The notes beneath the pieces were generated by a model. The model was not told the DNA's origin. It ran no database searches and saw only the letters and a program-made list of their open reading frames with translations. 64,000 bases of DNA, from positions 34,919 to 98,918 of the forward strand of contig NZ_PQVG01000010.1 in assembly GCF_002920895.1 (NCBI RefSeq). The letters are read 5' to 3'. Position numbers and translations under genes: made by a program. This document shows, piece by piece, positions 24,950-33,006 of the stretch. Source of the DNA: Flavobacterium alvei. Its GTDB lineage: Bacteria > Bacteroidota > Bacteroidia > Flavobacteriales > Flavobacteriaceae. Numbering within the stretch: the stretch's first letter is position 1; each line of letters starts with the position of its first letter.

Positions 24950-25477
24950 TTAATCTAGTTTTCCATCAAAGTGAGTTGTCCATTTTTCTTGTACTTTCAT
25001 CACTTGTTCAATGACTTCACGAGCGGCACCTTTTCCTCCGTTTTTATGCGAAATATATTTAGAAATACCTTTGATTTCGGGACTAGCGTCTTGCGGACAA
25101 GTAGGTAATCCAACGAGTTGCATCACATGATAATCAGGAATATCATCGCCCATATACATCACATGTTCCGATTTGATATCGTAGAGTTCAATATATTCTT
25201 TATAGGTTTCTACTTTGTTTGGCGTTCCAAGATGAATCTCAGTTATACCTAGATTTCTCAATCGTACACGAACACCTTCATTACTTCCGCCCGAAATAAC
25301 GCAAACATTATAACCACTTTCTACAGCTGCTTTCAAAGCATAACCGTCTCGGATATTCATTGTTCGTAAAATTTCACCTTCATTGGTCACAAAAACGGAT
25401 CCATCAGTAAGAACACCATCAATATCAAAAATGAAGGTGGTAATATCGTTCATTATTTCTTTATAACTTTTTGCCAT
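24950..25477 (-). CDS. kdsC: KdsC-like 3-deoxy-D-manno-octulosonate 8-phosphate phosphatase
   Basis: The 175-residue capless HAD protein has FDIDGVLTDGSVFV, NIRDGYALKAA, ISGGSN, a lysine at TPNK and MGDDIPDYHVM, matching the KdsC clade. It removes phosphate from KDO-8-phosphate for lipopolysaccharide. It overlaps the upstream DUF2520 gene by 17 bases. kdsB, acting later in the same pathway, is 16 kb away at 41,854. Confidence 0.9.
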   Translation of the reverse strand: MAKSYKEIMNDITTFIFDIDGVLTDGSVFVTNEGEILRTMNIRDGYALKAAVESGYNVCVISGGSNEGVRVRLRNLGITEIHLGTPNKVETYKEYIELYDIKSEHVMYMGDDIPDYHVMQLVGLPTCPQDASPEIKGISKYISHKNGGKGAAREVIEQVMKVQEKWTTHFDGKLD

Positions 25478-26222
25478 TATTTTGTATAGATTGAGTTAGT
25501 ATTTTATAAATTTTTGCTTGATTTTCGTTAGTCAAAAACTCCAAATGAGCTTGAATCGTTTGATTATCATTGCGTTTTGCTGGCCCAGTTTGAGCTTCTT
25601 TTGGAGAAAGCGTCATAATTTTGTTGGCGGTTTCTAAAATCAATGGTTTTAATATTTCAAAAGGAACATTATTTTCAATGCAAATTTCATTGCCAATTTG
25701 ATACAAATGATTTGCAAAATTATTGACGAAAACAGCCGAAACATGAAGTGCTTTTCGCTGCTCGGAATTAATTTCAAATACGTTATTCGAAATGTTTTCA
25801 GCTACTTTTTTTAATAATTCAAAATCGATTTCATTTTCGCTTTCTAAACAAATAGGAATTTGACTGAAATCAACTTCTTTGTCTTTAGAAAAAGTTTGGA
25901 GTGGATAAAAAATTCCTTTCCTGTTCTTCGAATCTAAAGAATCTATCGAAACAGTTCCAGAAGTATGAACAATAAGTCTATTTTTGAATGGTAATTGAGA
26001 GGATACAGAAGCAATTGCATCATCTGAAACAGCTATTATGTATAAATCAGCTTCAACCAATTCATTATAATTAGTAATAATTGTAGTGAAATCGGGAAGG
26101 AGATTGATAGATTTTTTTTCTCTTGCAAATACTTGAATCACATTGATTTCTTTGCTTTGAGTGAAAGCTTTAATCAAATGATGAGCAACATTTCCTGAAC
26201 CGATTATTACAATTTTAATCAT
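25461..26222 (-). CDS. Rossmann-fold DUF2520 protein
   Basis: The 253-residue protein begins with a dinucleotide-binding motif (IKIVIIGSGNVAHHLIKAF) and carries LIVHTSGTVSIDSL and the DUF2520 C-terminal helical domain (HVSAVFVNNFANHLY, KEAQTGPAKRND). Such proteins resemble NADP-dependent oxidoreductases but their substrate is unknown. It is transcribed ahead of the KdsC-like gene with an overlap, so the two are coupled. Confidence 0.88.
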   Translation of the reverse strand: MIKIVIIGSGNVAHHLIKAFTQSKEINVIQVFAREKKSINLLPDFTTIITNYNELVEADLYIIAVSDDAIASVSSQLPFKNRLIVHTSGTVSIDSLDSKNRKGIFYPLQTFSKDKEVDFSQIPICLESENEIDFELLKKVAENISNNVFEINSEQRKALHVSAVFVNNFANHLYQIGNEICIENNVPFEILKPLILETANKIMTLSPKEAQTGPAKRNDNQTIQAHLEFLTNENQAKIYKILTQSIQNNGKKL

Positions 26223-26358
26223 ATGCCAAAATTAACAAAAAAAGTCAAAAGTTTGTAATCTAATTGGTATAAGGAATAACTATCAATCTATATAATTTGA
26301 AATCAGAAACACCATTGGTTAAGAGTTAAAAATTAAGCAAAAATTATTCTTGCAAATT

Positions 26359-28070
26359 CTAAATATCCAAATCAAAAGTTCTTTTCAAAAGTTCTAAATT
26401 AGGGTTTATTTCATTCAATCTGTTAAATTTATCGATTGGAGTGAAAGCAAATTTATTTTCTATTGTTTCATTCACAACAATTTCAATCGTAATATCGTGA
26501 TTGTGCAAATGTCCTCTCAAATAACCCAAAAGACCGTGAATTTGAGATTCAAAATCGAGCTTAGAACCGTCATTGGGCAATTCGTGAATAATAGTAGTTC
26601 CTTCTAATTTAGGATCACTTATCTTTAAAAGTGATTCCATAATTTTGTGCCCTTTATCACCCAATCGCTGTGCATATTTGTTCCAATACAACAACATGTC
26701 TGTTTCGTTGAATGCTTCTGTCGGAAGCAAAACATCTTCTTTTACAATTCCTTTAGTACTTTCTAGTAATTCTCTTTTAGCTCTAATGCTTGAAAGTGAC
26801 AAAGCCGAAATTTTTGGCTCTTCGGATTGGTTTTGGGTATTGGGTTCTGGGTTTTGGGTTTTAGGTTCTAGGTTTTGGTTAGTCTCTAAAGTAATTTCTT
26901 TATTTTGAACCTTAATACTTTCGACTTTCGATTTATTAGTTTCGACTATTGAGTAATCCGTTCTTCTGAAATAAGTGGGTGGAATTATAAATTGTTCAAC
27001 TTTTTTTTTTCTCCATCAAAGGTGATGGAGGCCAATTGCATCAAGCAAAGTTCAACAAGTAATCGTTGGTTTTGACTGACTTTGTATTTCAAATCACAGT
27101 CATTGGCAATCTCAATTCCTTTCAATAAAAATTCTTGAGATGCTTTTTGACATTGAATAGCGTACAGTTTTTGAGCTTGTTCGCCAACTTCTAATAAAGA
27201 TAAAGTAGAAGGAGTTTTTGAAACTAATAAATCCCTGAAATGGGAAGCTAATCCAGCTACAAAATGATGTGCATCAAATCCTTTTGATAAAATATCATTA
27301 AAAGCTACCAATAACTCTGGAATTTTGTTTTCCAAAATTAAGTTGGTTATTGAAACATATGTTTCGTAATCTAAAACATTCAAGTTTTCGGTTACAGCTT
27401 GACGGGTCAAATTGCTACCACAATACGAAACTACTCGGTCAAAAATAGACAAAGCATCACGCATCGCACCATCGGCTTTTTGCGCAATGATGTGCAAAGC
27501 ATCGTCTTCGAAATTTATGCCTTGACTTTCAGCAACTTCGGCAAGATGTTCTTTGGCGTCTTTTACGGTAATTCGTTTGAAATCGAATATTTGACAACGT
27601 GAAAGTATCGTCGGAATAATTTTGTGTTTTTCGGTCGTAGCCAAGATGAAAATAGCGTGCTTCGGTGGTTCTTCCAATGTTTTCAAGAAAGCATTAAAAG
27701 CGGCCGAAGACAACATATGCACCTCGTCAATAATATATACCTTGTATTGTCCAGTTTGTGGCGGAATACGAACTTGGTCAATCAAATTCCGAATATCATC
27801 TACTGAATTGTTGGAAGCAGCATCTAATTCGAATACATTGAAGGCAAAATCTTCATTTGGGTCGTCATAACCCGGTTGGTTTATTTTTCGAGCCAAAATT
27901 CTGGCGCAAGTTGTTTTTCCGACCCCACGAGGTCCAGTAAACAATAGGGCAGAAGCAAGGTGATTGCTCTCTATGGCGTGCAATAAAGTGCTGGTAATGG
28001 CTTTTTGCCCCACAACATCCTTGAATGTTTGCGGACGATATTTACGAGCCGATACTACAAATTGTTCCAT
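26359..28070 (-). CDS. dnaX: DNA polymerase III gamma/tau subunit, needs a -1 shift to make tau
   Basis: The zero frame (28070 down to 26985) encodes 361 residues with Walker A GPRGVGKT, DEVHM and sensor motif ILSRCQ; the usual zinc cysteines after the Walker A region are absent. It ends DGEKKKLNNL-stop just after an A10 tract. In the -1 frame translation runs on without a stop from the tract to 26359, adding about 214 residues: a Q/N/P/E/T-rich linker, then the tau C-terminal domain (LSSIRAKRELLEST to KRTFDLDI). The 3' part has only a TTG as possible start, so it reads best as the tail of a roughly 570-residue tau. A short gamma and long tau made by ribosomal or polymerase slippage is my reading; a sequencing indel or true frameshift is the alternative. 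Confidence 0.85.
26835..26858 (+). other. G-quadruplex motif in the dnaX linker
   Basis: The plus strand (dnaX template) carries four GGG runs separated by exactly four bases each: GGG-TATT-GGG-TTCT-GGG-TTTT-GGG. It belongs to a low-complexity region that encodes the tau linker. Confidence 0.6.
27001..27030 (-). promoter_or_regulatory. Slippery A10 tract with adjacent hairpin in dnaX
   Basis: On the coding strand the mRNA reads GAA AAA AAA AAG, so the heptamer A AAA AAG sits in the zero frame, the same heptamer that drives frameshifting in E. coli dnaX. Directly upstream in the message is a perfect 7-bp hairpin (CTCCATC and GATGGAG, plus-strand 27011-27017 and 27024-27030). The zero-frame stop follows five codons after the tract. 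A homopolymer of this length can also cause transcriptional slippage, as known for Thermus dnaX. Confidence 0.7.
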
Positions 28071-28188
28071 AGATTTTTATTGGATAGCAAATATAGGTTT
28101 TGAAAAATCAAAAAGCAAATTCTAAATTCCAAAAAAAATATCAATTGTTATTTCAATGACAATGTAGAAATCTAAACTCTAAAAACCT

Positions 28189-28196
28189 TACTTTTG
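28189..28196 (+). promoter_or_regulatory. Bacteroidota -7 promoter element of rnpB
   Basis: TACTTTTG fits the TAnnTTTG consensus and lies 5 bases before the first base of the RNase P RNA. No convincing -33 element was found at standard spacing. Confidence 0.65.
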
Positions 28197-28200
28197 CACC

Positions 28201-28503
28201 GCAGACCGCCTTATCGCCGCGATTTTATCGGGGAGGAAAGTCCGGACACCACAGAGGAGCATAGCGGGTAACGCCCGTCGGTTCGAGCAATCGGATTAGG
28301 ACAAGTGCAACAGAAAGCAGGTACAGGTAATGCTGTAGTGAAACCAGGTAAACTCTATGCGGTGAAATTTCAAGTATATCGGCATTTAAGGGTTTCTCGC
28401 CCGTTGCCGAAGGGTAGAAAGATGGAGCACGCAAGCAATTTCGTGCCTAGATAAATGATAAGGCTCTAATTTATTGGAGACAGAATCCGGCTTATAGGTC
28501 TGC
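28201..28503 (+). ncRNA. rnpB: RNase P RNA, bacterial type A
   Basis: The RNA of the tRNA 5'-processing enzyme. P1 is formed by GCAGACC at 28201-28207 and GGTCTGC at 28497-28503. The conserved P4 5' strand GAGGAAAGTCCGGAC is at 28232-28246, ACAGAAAGCAGG is near 28310, and the 3' core GACAGAATCCGGCTTAT is just before P1. A T run at 28503-28510 serves as terminator. Its last 12 bases overlap the end of the response regulator gene on the other strand. Confidence 0.96.
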
Positions 28504-29193
28504 TTTTTTTAAAATTTTAAATTCTAATCCAACATTGCGAATGCTTTCAATAGCAATCGTTTTGTCTTCAATTAGGTATTTTCGGATTTTGCTAATAAAA
28601 ACATCCATACTTCTTCCAGAAAAATAGTCTTCATTTCCCCAAACTGCTTTTAAAACTAATTCACGTTTTAATAATTGATTTTTGTGCTGAAAAAGAAAAA
28701 CCAATAATAATGCTTCTTTTTCTGTAAGTTGCTGTTTTTTTTGATTGTGTTTTAATTCAAAACGATTGGTGTCGAAAGAATAAAATCCTATTTGAATTTC
28801 GTTAGGAAGTGTTCCTACTTGGTTTCTTTTTTGGGTTCGTTTTATGATATTTGTAATTCTTAAAACCAATTCATCGGCTTCAAATGGTTTTACAATATAA
28901 TCATCAGCACCCAATTTTAATCCTTTAATTTTATCTTCATTTTGATTTCGTGCTGTTAGAAACACAAACGGAACTTCAGGATAAAGTTCAATTATTTTTT
29001 CTGCTAAAGAAAAGCCATCTAACTTAGGCATCATCACATCTAAAACACAAATATCAAAGGTGTTTTTTTGAATCAAATACAATGCTTCATCGCCATCTTT
29101 TGCCCAATTTACTTCAAATCCTTGAAGTTCTAAATACTGTTTTAGGATTGCTCCAAAATCAAAATCATCTTCTGCTAAAAGAATTCTTTTCAT
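28492..29193 (-). CDS. OmpR-family response regulator
   Basis: The 233-residue protein has a receiver domain (acidic DD, VLDVMMP with phospho-Asp, FLTAR, VKPF) and a C-terminal winged helix with AVWGNEDYFSGRSMDVFISKIRKYL. It follows its sensor kinase by 5 bases. Its 3' end codes through the P1 stem of rnpB on the opposite strand, so its terminal residues (KKADL) are constrained by the RNA gene. Targets likely include the barrel gene divergent from the kinase (inference). Confidence 0.94.
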   Translation of the reverse strand: MKRILLAEDDFDFGAILKQYLELQGFEVNWAKDGDEALYLIQKNTFDICVLDVMMPKLDGFSLAEKIIELYPEVPFVFLTARNQNEDKIKGLKLGADDYIVKPFEADELVLRITNIIKRTQKRNQVGTLPNEIQIGFYSFDTNRFELKHNQKKQQLTEKEALLLVFLFQHKNQLLKRELVLKAVWGNEDYFSGRSMDVFISKIRKYLIEDKTIAIESIRNVGLEFKILKKADL

Positions 29194-29198
29194 AATTT

Positions 29199-30551
29199 TT
29201 AAGCTGATGGAATACTAATAGTAAACAAAGCACCTTTTCCTAAATCACTAACAACTTTAATGTTTCCTTTGTGTGCTTTAAGTATTTGGTCAACATAATA
29301 TAATCCCAAACCAAGTCCTTTAGTATTATGTACATTTCCTTGTTCGACTCTGTAGAATTTTTCAAAAAGTAAAGGTTGTTTGCTTTTCGCAATTCCAATA
29401 CCATCATCTTGAATCCCAATACTAAAAGTGGAATTTTCTAAAGATGTTTTGATACTAATGTTTTGGCATCCATATTTTACAGCGTTTTCTAAAACATTAT
29501 TAATTGCAGTGGTTAAATGAAATTTATCCAACAGTAAAGTAATTTCAGAAAATACAATTTCTGTTTGAATTTTTACATTTGGATAAGCCAATTCAAAATC
29601 AGATACAATGGTTTTTACCAATAAATTAGGTTGCACTTTTTCTTTTTGCAACTCAATTTCTTCGATGCCCAAAGAATTGCTCATAACTTGATCTACAAGG
29701 TTTTGCAAACGAGTATTTTGACGGTTAATGGTTTCTAAAATTGAATGAAATAATTCAGGATTTTCTTGAACTTCTTTACGCTCTAATATTTTGGTTGAAA
29801 CCGATAATGTTGTTAAAGGCGTTTTTAATTCGTGGGTAATATTATTGATGAAATCGGTTTTTACATCACTTACTTTTTTCTGTTTGATTAAGGCACGAAT
29901 AGCAATAACAAATAGTGTAATCAAAATCAAAATAGAAAAAACCGATAAAATCAGAATCGTTGCCATTCGCTGCAAAATAATTTGTTCCCAATTTTTTACA
30001 GAAACAAATAAGGTTTCTTCGGTCAACAATTTGTAATTGGAATCTCCAATTGAAGTTCCAACATAATTTCTAATAGAAAAAGCATTGTCTAACGAAGCTA
30101 AATTACCGTACAATATGTTGCCAATTGCAGGTTTTTCAGAAAAAATGGTGTCTGCTTTTTGTTGCGAATTAAATACAATAAACTTATTGGTAACAACTGC
30201 AAAATCGATTTTGTTTTTCGGAAATTCTAAGTTGATTTTTCTTCGCAATAATTCAGTTAAAACATCACGATACGGATTGGCAAGCAACTTAGTTTTAAGT
30301 TCACTTTTGAAATTAGTGTCTTTAATATAACTTTTCAATAACCGATTGTAATAAATGTCTTTACTACTCATTACAGTCGAATCAATATCGGTAAAATCGT
30401 TGGTTATTTTGGAAATTTTCTCCTTAATTTCAGTATGAAATTGGGCTACTTTATAATCGTAAGATGTTTTAACCAAATAGTATTGCATTGCAATAAGTGC
30501 TATCAAAACTACTGATGAGAAACCGATTAAAAGATTGATTTTTTGTTTCAT
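29199..30551 (-). CDS. Membrane sensor histidine kinase
   Basis: The 450-residue protein has two membrane helices (about 7-24 and 200-222) flanking a periplasmic sensor of about 170 residues, then HisKA with NITHELKTPLTTLS (phospho-His), and HATPase with NVLENAVKYG, DDGIGIA and KGLGLGLYYV. No HAMP domain is obvious. It is divergent from the outer-membrane barrel gene at 30,675; a shared 123-base intergenic region suggests joint control. Confidence 0.93.
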   Translation of the reverse strand: MKQKINLLIGFSSVVLIALIAMQYYLVKTSYDYKVAQFHTEIKEKISKITNDFTDIDSTVMSSKDIYYNRLLKSYIKDTNFKSELKTKLLANPYRDVLTELLRRKINLEFPKNKIDFAVVTNKFIVFNSQQKADTIFSEKPAIGNILYGNLASLDNAFSIRNYVGTSIGDSNYKLLTEETLFVSVKNWEQIILQRMATILILSVFSILILITLFVIAIRALIKQKKVSDVKTDFINNITHELKTPLTTLSVSTKILERKEVQENPELFHSILETINRQNTRLQNLVDQVMSNSLGIEEIELQKEKVQPNLLVKTIVSDFELAYPNVKIQTEIVFSEITLLLDKFHLTTAINNVLENAVKYGCQNISIKTSLENSTFSIGIQDDGIGIAKSKQPLLFEKFYRVEQGNVHNTKGLGLGLYYVDQILKAHKGNIKVVSDLGKGALFTISIPSA

Positions 30552-30674
30552 TTTAGAAATTCAATAGCCCAAAAATAAGGCATTTATTCCAAAATATCGA
30601 TTTTAACCTTGCATTAACCTCCAATTAACTTTCGTAAAAAAACATTCAATCAAATTTGCATTAAATTAAATGTT

Positions 30675-32753
30675 ATGCAAAAGCTACTTATTTTTATTTC
30701 AATCCTAATCACTCAATTAGTGATTTCACAAGAAAAACCGAAAGACTTAGATGAAGTTAAAATTGTAAATGAAACCAAAGCTTTCACTAACAAAAACGGA
30801 AATATAAAACTTGATGTGGCTAATTCTATTTATAATTCCGTTTCTAATACAGTTGATTTATTGGCAAAACTACCGAGAATTCAGGTAAGTCCAAATAAAG
30901 AATCTATTACAGTTATTGGAAAAGGAAATCCAATATTGTATTTAGATAATCAAAAAGTGGAAATTAATGATTTGAATTCTTTGTCTGTCTATGAAATAAA
31001 AACAATTGAAATTATCAACAATCCATCATCAAAATATGAAGCTAATGGCAGGGTTGTGATTTTGATTACCAGAAAATTAAGTAAGAAAGAAAGTTTTAAA
31101 GTTATTATTTCTGAAACAGCTTCCTTTCAAAAAAAGTTCAACAATTATTTTGGAATCAATTCTAGTATTAAAAAGAAAAAGTTGGAATTTAAAGTCAATT
31201 TTAATTTCAATCAAATAAAAGTTTGGGAAAGTAATGGCAATGATTTTACAATTCCAAATTATGATATTGTTTCAAATTATTTAGTTACCGCAATTACAAA
31301 ACGTCCACAGTTTGTTTTTGGAACTGGACTTTTTTATAAAATAAATGAAGCTGATTATTTCTCAATTAACATTAATAGAAGAATCCAAAAAGATGTTTTT
31401 GATATTGTAACCGATACTTATAATGAGCAACAATCAAACGTTGATTTTATTAATACCTTAAATTCAAATAATGAAAATAGAAATTTCACAAATGGTTTTA
31501 TGAATTACACTCACAAAATAAAAAGTATTGATGGACAATTGTTTACTGGTTTTCAATATTCAAATTTCAATCAGCAAATTGAAAGCATAATAGCTAACAA
31601 TTATAACAATACTAATTTTCAATTATCTCAAAATAGAAACCAGAATATTAAAATTGATGTATTTTCAGGACGAGCTGATTTTGAAAAAGAGTTTATAAAT
31701 AAGATGAAATTAGAATTGGGAGCACTTTATCTTCAAGCTAATTCATTTACCGATTTTGCTATTGAAACACTAAGTCCAAAAACATCAATTGCTTCAAATT
31801 ACACTTATGAAGAAACGAATATTGCCACTTATTCTAATTTGTATGGAAATTATAAAAAGATGAATTATTCATTTGGATTGAGAGCTGAAAACACTATTGT
31901 TAAAGCTGAAAATTCATCAGATAGCGCTCTTTTAATTGACAAAAACTACATTACTATTTTTCCTAAATTAGAAATTCAAATCCCAATTGATAGCATAAAT
32001 ACTATTAGTTTTAATTATGCTAAAAGTATTTCAAGACCGAATTTTTCTACGACAAGTCAGGTTTCTGCTTATATAAATCCATATTTTGTTTGGTCAAATA
32101 ACATTAATCTGGATCCTACAATAATTGATGAAATTTCTTTAGCCTATCAGTTAAAAGAAAAATTACTTAAATTGAGTTATAACAAAATTAGGAATCCGGT
32201 TTATTATGCAACTTCTTATAATGATTCACAAAAACTACTTACATTTCAAACAGCAAATTTTGAAAAAGAATCTGGATTTAATCTTGAATTTACAGTTCCT
32301 TTTAAATATAAATTTTGGACTTCGACAAATTCAATATGTGGAATAATTAATAAAGTAGAAGATAAATTGTCAGTAGTAAATCCACCTAAACCGTATTTAT
32401 ATTATTATTCAAATCACATATTTAAACTTCCAAAAAAAATAGATTTAGCATTAACTGGTTGGGGATTGACACACAGAAACGAAGGGATTTTTGAAAGAAA
32501 TGGATTGTTTACAATAGATGTGGCAGTTTCAAAAACTTTTTTCAAATACTTTGATTTTACGCTAAGTTATAATGATATTTTTAGACAAATTAAGTATTAT
32601 GAAAATTTTACTATTAATAATGTTACTGCAAAAGGAGTGTATTACACCGATTCTCGTTTAATTTCCTTCTCAATTAAATATTCATTTGGGAAAATAAAAA
32701 ATGAAGAATATAAAGAAAAAGTTATTGATGAAAATTCTGGAAGGATAAGGTAG
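30675..32753 (+). CDS. Outer-membrane beta-barrel protein, TonB-receptor relative
   Basis: The 692-residue protein has a signal peptide (LVISQ), a plug-like domain at about 40-130 (VDLLAKLPRIQVSPN, VIGKGNPILYLDNQKVE, IKTIEIINNPSSKYEANG) and a long barrel resembling the OMP_b-brl_3 family. The N-terminal carboxypeptidase-like domain usual in this family is missing, so it is a short form. The cargo is unknown. Its position opposite a two-component system suggests it is a regulated transporter or a signal-linked receptor. Confidence 0.8.
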   Translation: MQKLLIFISILITQLVISQEKPKDLDEVKIVNETKAFTNKNGNIKLDVANSIYNSVSNTVDLLAKLPRIQVSPNKESITVIGKGNPILYLDNQKVEINDLNSLSVYEIKTIEIINNPSSKYEANGRVVILITRKLSKKESFKVIISETASFQKKFNNYFGINSSIKKKKLEFKVNFNFNQIKVWESNGNDFTIPNYDIVSNYLVTAITKRPQFVFGTGLFYKINEADYFSININRRIQKDVFDIVTDTYNEQQSNVDFINTLNSNNENRNFTNGFMNYTHKIKSIDGQLFTGFQYSNFNQQIESIIANNYNNTNFQLSQNRNQNIKIDVFSGRADFEKEFINKMKLELGALYLQANSFTDFAIETLSPKTSIASNYTYEETNIATYSNLYGNYKKMNYSFGLRAENTIVKAENSSDSALLIDKNYITIFPKLEIQIPIDSINTISFNYAKSISRPNFSTTSQVSAYINPYFVWSNNINLDPTIIDEISLAYQLKEKLLKLSYNKIRNPVYYATSYNDSQKLLTFQTANFEKESGFNLEFTVPFKYKFWTSTNSICGIINKVEDKLSVVNPPKPYLYYYSNHIFKLPKKIDLALTGWGLTHRNEGIFERNGLFTIDVAVSKTFFKYFDFTLSYNDIFRQIKYYENFTINNVTAKGVYYTDSRLISFSIKYSFGKIKNEEYKEKVIDENSGRIR

Positions 32754-32767
32754 TGAGTTAATTATTT

Positions 32768-32813
32768 CAGAATCCTCTTCAATTTCTTCATCATTCGATT
32801 TTTTAAATTTGAA
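32768..32813 (-). pseudogene. Relic resembling the 3' end of rsmD
   Basis: About 43 bases here match the 3' coding end of rsmD at 36,543-36,585 in the same orientation with roughly 90 percent identity plus one 3-base insertion. Both begin CAGAATC and share TTTCTTCATC followed by CGATTTTT. The relic lies between the barrel gene and the pectinesterase, while intact rsmD lies beyond the pectinesterase. It suggests the pectinesterase entered next to rsmD and left or copied a piece of its 3' end. The rest of this 253-base gap is AT-rich and featureless. Confidence 0.5.
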
Positions 32814-33006
32814 TTTTATATTGTCATTAAATGGTTTTATTGTTAATTAAATAATTTTGCTCCTGTAATAATATATTAATCAAAAAAATAGTTGCTTTTA
32901 TTATTATTATTGTTATTTTAGCAACGTTTAATTATGCGTTTTGTTTATCAAATTGCAAGATTAAATTTTATAGATTTTATAACTTATTAAAAAACACAAA
33001 CTAATT

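Noticed and set aside
28225..28434. Open frame on the minus strand within the RNase P RNA
   Set aside because: It is antisense to a structured RNA gene with conserved motifs and has no protein-like features.
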